Assembly (NCBI GenBank): GCA_001871815.1
Contig: MNVP01000018.1
Location: 1-8,808, forward strand
Direction: 5' to 3'
From: Candidatus Omnitrophica bacterium CG1_02_40_15
Lineage (GTDB): Bacteria; Omnitrophota; Gorgyraeia; Gorgyraeales; Gorgyraeaceae
Length of the DNA stretch: 8,808 nucleotides
A program made the translations under genes and the position numbers. The notes under the pieces are model-generated. The model did not search any database and was not told the origin of the DNA. It saw only the letters and a list, made by a program, of their open reading frames with translations. Positions 5,582-8,808 of this stretch are shown one piece after another; position 1 is the stretch's first letter, and each line of letters begins with the position of its first letter.

Positions 5582-6669
5582 TAGTTTAGTATAGTAGTAA
5601 AAGCGTTTTTAAGATAATATGTATTAGGTTTTTTGAATTTTTTTCTTATATATTCATTAGCTTCCTTAGCGCTTTCAAAAAATAAAAACGGAAGGCCTTT
5701 ATTTTTATAAAGGCAGGCATTTTCTGATATAAACCCTAGATTTGCTTTCTTGAGCGCTTTTGCAACCATATATGCTCGGTGTTCTCCTGCAAGGCATCCA
5801 CCTTTTTTAATCTCATTTATCAATTTATCAGCATTCTCCATTTCTAACATTTTTTCCATAAAGCGTTTTTCGCCAAGGCCTTTTCCAAAACCTTCTTCTA
5901 AATTAGCTTTTACAAGTATTAGAGAGTTATTTTTAATCACAGGATTTCTTGTATTTGCCACATAATTAAATGGCCGCGAGGCCTGATATATATTTACGCC
6001 TTTTGAGCGAGGTATATCGCATATTATTATATCCAGGCATTTATTTAATTTTTTTTCAAATATTTTCCTACAATAACTGACCGCTTTTTTGAAGCATGGT
6101 TTGGGCTTTCCTTTAAACACTTTTATTATTTTTCCATTTTCATTATTTATTATATTTATAGAATATTTGACAGGCAGGATATGGGCAGTTTGTTGTATAA
6201 AATCATGGAAAGGGTTGTTTTCTATAGAACATATCCTTGTTCCTGGATGGTCAAGAAATCTTGGATGATGGGTGAAGTTTATTGTTTTTTCTCCGGCCAG
6301 GCCTATTGAGAGGACTTTTACTCCGCCGCTATAGCCGGCATAAAGATGGGGCTCTACTACGCCTATGGTTATTATGGAATCAGCGTTTTTTAGTTTTTTA
6401 TTCAGGTATATAGGGACGTTTCTTTTTGACAGGCCGGCGTAAAAAACATTTTTATAATCATGGGAAGATATTTTGACTGTCTTTACGATATTGCCAAGGT
6501 TGTCTTTTATCTCTTTTTTTGTAGGATGCCTGTGGAGCCCTGTTCCGATAAGTATTTCTATGTCTTTATAAGCCATACCTTTTTTATTAAGTTTAGTCAA
6601 AAGGCCCGGCAATATCTTTTTTAAATGAGCTTCGCGCGTAAAATCAGGCACAGCTATTATAGTTTTCAT
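5578..6669 (-). CDS. larA: LarA-family nickel-pincer 2-hydroxyacid racemase homologue
   Basis: LarA-family enzymes racemise lactate or related 2-hydroxyacids by hydride transfer, using a nickel-pincer nucleotide bound to a lysine. The 363-residue protein shows the main family motifs: PDFTR near the N-terminus (R12), GTGLHRHPT with H46, and VEPHLYAGYSGGVKVLSIG with H108 and K118, followed by H134. The spacings H108-K118 (10) and K118-H134 (16) equal those of H174, K184 and H200 in Lactobacillus plantarum LarA. These are a catalytic His, the cofactor-bearing Lys and the nickel-ligand His. The C-terminal domain looks shorter than in that 424-residue enzyme but keeps GGCLAGEHRAYMVAKAL. No Shine-Dalgarno precedes the ATG. 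It lies downstream of an FAD-linked hydroxyacid dehydrogenase, consistent with a racemase-oxidase pathway. The cofactor-making genes larB, larC and larE are not in the window. The family also includes malate and other hydroxyacid racemases, so the substrate is open. Confidence 0.85.
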   Translation of the reverse strand: MKTIIAVPDFTREAHLKKILPGLLTKLNKKGMAYKDIEILIGTGLHRHPTKKEIKDNLGNIVKTVKISSHDYKNVFYAGLSKRNVPIYLNKKLKNADSIITIGVVEPHLYAGYSGGVKVLSIGLAGEKTINFTHHPRFLDHPGTRICSIENNPFHDFIQQTAHILPVKYSINIINNENGKIIKVFKGKPKPCFKKAVSYCRKIFEKKLNKCLDIIICDIPRSKGVNIYQASRPFNYVANTRNPVIKNNSLILVKANLEEGFGKGLGEKRFMEKMLEMENADKLINEIKKGGCLAGEHRAYMVAKALKKANLGFISENACLYKNKGLPFLFFESAKEANEYIRKKFKKPNTYYLKNAFTTILNY

Positions 6670-6735
6670 TTTAAACCAGAAATTTGCATTAGACTTGATA
6701 TTTTTATCATAACCTTATAGGTATTAAATAGTTGC

Positions 6736-6753
6736 TCTAATCAGCGCATTAGA
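6736..6753. repeat. Inverted repeat TCTAAT-N6-ATTAGA upstream of larA
   Basis: TCTAAT (6736-6741) and ATTAGA (6748-6753) form an inverted repeat with a 6-bp spacer, about 70 bp upstream of the larA start. A further copy of the right half-site, GCATTAGA, occurs at 6686-6693 and repeats 6746-6753 exactly. It could be an operator for larA or chance in AT-rich sequence; no known regulator motif is recognised. Confidence 0.25.
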
Positions 6754-6781
6754 AAAAAGTGCAAGCAAATTTTGGGTTTAC

Positions 6782-6899
6782 CCCGACAAGCATGATTAAA
6801 TCCCTAAGGGATTTAATCAGTCGGCCCTTCCCTGCAGATTTACAAAAGTAAATCTAAACGCAGGGACAAGTCGGGCAGATTTTGCTATTGCAAAATCTG
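6782..6899. repeat. Cluster of three perfect hairpins between glcD and larA
   Basis: Three consecutive perfect inverted repeats fill this stretch. The first is TGATTAAATCCC/GGGATTTAATCA (6793-6804 and 6808-6819, 3-nt loop). The second is AGATTTAC/GTAAATCT (6836-6843 and 6848-6855, AAAA loop), extended past an AAAC bulge by CCCTGC/GCAGGG (6830-6835 and 6860-6865). The third is CAGATTTTGC/GCAAAATCTG (6876-6885 and 6890-6899, TATT loop), which includes the last codons and stop of glcD. CCCGAC (6782-6787) and GTCGGG (6870-6875) can close a helix around the first two, and the direct repeat GACAAG flanks them (6785-6790, 6865-6870). No T-run follows, so it is not a plain terminator. It may set the relative expression of the two genes, or be a small non-autonomous repeat element. 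Confidence 0.7.
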
Positions 6900-8345
6900 G
6901 GTTAGAAGTTCCTTGGGGAATATGTTATCAAGCCCTAATATGCAGGACGGGTCCAGCGATTTTTTGAGAAGGGCCATTTGTTTTAAATTAGCCTTTCCGT
7001 ACATTATTTCAAGAAATGGATGTTTTAATTTTCCTATGCCGTGCTCTGCTGAAACAGTCCCGCCTAATGCTACAGCCTTTTTTACAAATTCCATATAGGT
7101 AAGCCTGCTTTTTTTAAATTCTTCCTCTGTCTTGGGAAGCATATTTACATGCATATGGCTTTCGCCAATGTGTCCGAACACCACATAGTCTATTCCAGAG
7201 AAAGCAAGCTTTTCTTTATAGAATTTCAGCATTTCTTTAAAACATTTATCTGGTACTGCTATGTCAGTTCCGACTTTCGGCATTTTGTTCTTTTTTACAA
7301 TCTCATTTACAGCGTCTGGAAGGGCGTGCCTTAATTCTTTTAGCTTTGCTCTTTCTTTGTCGGAATCCGCAAAGTACGAATCTTCCATCAGGGCGTTGTG
7401 TTTTTCGAGCAGCTTAGTCCATGAGTCTACGATCTCTGACTCAAATTCTTTTTTATAGTCCTGCTCAAAATATATAAGGCCTTTTGCGCATTTTGGTATG
7501 TTAGGGTATTTTGTTCTTAAGAGTGAAAGAGAATTAGCGTCCATGTATTCCAGGGACATCGCCTTGTAGGTTTTCGCGTCTTTTACAAAACTTATCGCAT
7601 CATCTTCAGAAAGGAAGAAGCTGAAAAAACTCATTATTCCTTCCGGTTTTTTCCCCAGCGCTACGTCAGCCTCAAGTATAAGGCCCAGGGTTCCTTCATG
7701 CCCTATGAATAGATCCAGTAGATCCATATGGTTTTTTATATAATAGCCTGCAGCTGTTTTTATTTCAGGCATCGAATAATCAGGGATTTTGATTTTAATT
7801 TCTTTATCTTTTAATCTGAGCGGGAAGATTGCGCCTGTATTTATAAAATAATCTCCGCGTTTTATATTAATGGTATCTCCCGTAGACATAAGGATCTTCA
7901 ATCTTTTTATATAATTACGCGTGGGGCCGTATTTAAATCCTTTTGCGCCTGAGGCGTTTGTGGATATAGTCCCTCCTAGAAATGCGTTCGGCTCTGTAGG
8001 GTCAGGGAGATATGTAAGGCCTTTTTTTGAGAGCTCATTTTCTAGCTCAGTTAGCCTTACTCCTGACTGGAGGGTAGCTGTAAGGGTTTTATCATTTATT
8101 TCTATTATTTTATTCAAGCGTTCTGTAGCAATGACCCATCCGCCGAAAGGTATCCTTGCGCCAGTCACGCCTGTCCCGCCTCCTGATATTGTTACGGGGA
8201 TTTTTTTAGCGCTTGCCTCGAGCAGGATATCCCTGGCTTCTTTTTCATTTTCAGGCAATATGACCTTGTCTGCGTAACCGCCCAGAAGGCCTGAATAGTC
8301 TTCAAAATATCCCTTGATAATATCAGGGTCTGTCTTTATAATCAT
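6885..8345 (-). CDS. glcD: FAD-linked 2-hydroxyacid dehydrogenase (GlcD/D-lactate dehydrogenase type)
   Basis: This 486-residue flavoprotein oxidises a D-2-hydroxyacid such as D-lactate, glycolate or D-2-hydroxyglutarate to the 2-oxoacid. The N-terminal FAD-binding PCMH domain (about 1-230) contains PVTISGGGTGVTGARIP at 50-66, LPDPTEPNAFLGGTISTNASGAKGFKYGPTRNYI at 113-146 and FIGHEGTLGLILEADVAL near 213-230. The C-terminal FAD-oxidase domain has GHIGESHMHVN, whose H392 and H399 correspond to the metal-binding HxxxxxxH, and SAEHGIG with E434, the third likely ligand in the family. Length is normal. There is no signal peptide and no iron-sulfur domain fused, so electron acceptors must be separate proteins. 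The ATG at 8345 lacks a clear ribosome binding site. The stop codon sits inside a hairpin repeat. larA lies 215 bp downstream on the same strand. Substrate choice between lactate and glycolate cannot be settled here. Confidence 0.92.
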   Translation of the reverse strand: MIIKTDPDIIKGYFEDYSGLLGGYADKVILPENEKEARDILLEASAKKIPVTISGGGTGVTGARIPFGGWVIATERLNKIIEINDKTLTATLQSGVRLTELENELSKKGLTYLPDPTEPNAFLGGTISTNASGAKGFKYGPTRNYIKRLKILMSTGDTINIKRGDYFINTGAIFPLRLKDKEIKIKIPDYSMPEIKTAAGYYIKNHMDLLDLFIGHEGTLGLILEADVALGKKPEGIMSFFSFFLSEDDAISFVKDAKTYKAMSLEYMDANSLSLLRTKYPNIPKCAKGLIYFEQDYKKEFESEIVDSWTKLLEKHNALMEDSYFADSDKERAKLKELRHALPDAVNEIVKKNKMPKVGTDIAVPDKCFKEMLKFYKEKLAFSGIDYVVFGHIGESHMHVNMLPKTEEEFKKSRLTYMEFVKKAVALGGTVSAEHGIGKLKHPFLEIMYGKANLKQMALLKKSLDPSCILGLDNIFPKELLTQILQ

Positions 8346-8369
8346 AAATATAATCTACCATATACGGCG

Positions 8370-8392
8370 AGTAAAGTAACGGAAATTTTACT
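8370..8392. promoter_or_regulatory. Inverted repeat in the divergent intergenic region
   Basis: AGTAAA (8370-8375) and TTTACT (8387-8392) form a 6-bp inverted repeat with an 11-bp spacer, in the 87 bp between the divergent glcD and AlbA_2-domain genes. It is placed where an operator serving both genes could lie. It is short and could be chance. Confidence 0.25.
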
Positions 8393-8432
8393 GTATTAAT
8401 TAATAAGATGGGTTTTAAATAAGGGTTAGGAT

Positions 8433-8808
8433 ATGAGATTTAAAGAGACAGAAACTATAGAGTTGAAGAAATCGACTTCTGAACTGAAAGAAGCGGTTAT
8501 TTCAATATCAGCAATTCTCAATAAACATGGCAAAGGCACGCTTTATTTTGGGATTACAGATGATGGCAAGGTGGTTGGCCAGCAAATCGGTAAGTCTACG
8601 TTGAAAGATATAGCTAAAACAATAGCTGATCATATAGATCCTAAGATTTACCCAGATATCAAAGTCGAAACAATTAATAGTAAAGAGTGTATTGTTATTG
8701 AGTTTAGCGGTCACGAAAGCCTTTATTCAGCTTTTGGACGTTTCTATCTGAGAGCTGGAGACGAGAACAAAAAACTTTCCACTAAAGAGGTTGAGCGGCT
8801 TGTCGCAA
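8433..8808 (+). CDS. AlbA_2 (Schlafen-type) domain protein, 3'-truncated
   Basis: The frame opens at the ATG at 8433 and runs off the window after 125 codons. AAGGG (8421-8425) lies 7 bp upstream, and a closer AGG is at 8428-8430. The N-terminal region fits the AlbA_2 domain: ETIELKKSTSELKEAVISISAILNKHGKGTLYFGITDDGKVVGQQIG at about 6-52, with the acidic-lysine start, the helix leading to GKGTLYFGI and the DDGKVVG turn. DIAKTIADHIDPKIYPDIKVETINSKECIVIEF follows, and then an LRAGDENKKLSTKEVERLV end at about 106-124. In many bacterial proteins this domain is followed by a longer divergent ATPase-like or winged-helix region, often annotated as putative transcriptional regulators; that part is outside the window. 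Its role is unknown. Being divergent from glcD makes local regulation possible, but nothing shows it. Confidence 0.8.
   Translation, partial: MRFKETETIELKKSTSELKEAVISISAILNKHGKGTLYFGITDDGKVVGQQIGKSTLKDIAKTIADHIDPKIYPDIKVETINSKECIVIEFSGHESLYSAFGRFYLRAGDENKKLSTKEVERLVA

Noticed and set aside
6670..6780. Riboswitch or NikR operator upstream of larA
   Set aside because: No NiCo or cobalamin riboswitch core and no GTATGA-N16-TCATAC site could be recognised by eye.
6782..6899. Repeat cluster as a CRISPR array
   Set aside because: The hairpins differ from each other in sequence and length, and there are no equal-sized unique spacers or cas genes.
7921..8277. A 118-codon open frame on the plus strand
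   Set aside because: It lies entirely antisense to the well-supported FAD-linked dehydrogenase, has no ribosome binding site and resembles no known protein.
8347..8375. TTTACT-17-TATATT as the glcD promoter on the minus strand
   Set aside because: The -10 box ends one base before the start codon, so transcription would begin inside or after the ATG.
8508..8714. A 68-codon open frame on the minus strand
   Set aside because: It is antisense to the AlbA_2-domain gene, whose reading frame matches a known domain.

Overview
The window is moderately AT-rich, densely packed bacterial DNA. A cleavable-signal D-Ala-D-Ala carboxypeptidase and a likely outer-membrane beta-barrel protein ending in Phe indicate a diderm (Gram-negative) bacterium. 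The style (NadE, a short DacF-like enzyme, a small EamA protein, many small palindromes, few strong Shine-Dalgarno sites) would suit an uncultured lineage such as Omnitrophota, but that placement is a guess. No rRNA, tRNA, CRISPR array, transposase or phage gene is visible.

Left part (1-2069). The window opens inside the ATPase of a CbiO/NikO/EcfA-type metal ABC transporter that ends in a very histidine-rich tail. A hairpin separates it from the convergent GTPase gene era. A widespread-type palindromic repeat lies in frame inside the KH domain of era, so it is translated. Era diverges from a single-domain EamA-type membrane protein whose leader carries two hairpins, the second directly in front of the ribosome binding site.

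Middle part (2135-5581). The glutamine-dependent NAD synthetase gene nadE is followed by a probable three-gene unit: a small two-helix membrane protein, a D-Ala-D-Ala carboxypeptidase starting one base after the preceding stop, and an outer-membrane barrel protein. The last gene meets larA tail to tail, with the two stop codons overlapping.

Right part (5578-8808). On the minus strand lie an FAD-linked 2-hydroxyacid dehydrogenase (GlcD/D-lactate dehydrogenase type) and, downstream of it, a LarA-family nickel-pincer racemase homologue. The 215-bp gap between them holds three consecutive perfect hairpins that can be enclosed by an outer helix. Together the two enzymes suggest interconversion of 2-hydroxyacid enantiomers followed by oxidation of one of them. 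The metal transporter at the left edge could supply the nickel, although it is not in the same operon. The window ends inside a divergent gene for an AlbA_2 (Schlafen-type) domain protein.

The most notable points are the translated repeat in Era, the racemase-dehydrogenase pair with the hairpin cluster between its genes, the His-rich transporter ATPase, and several -10-like boxes so close to start codons that leaderless or nearly leaderless transcripts are plausible.
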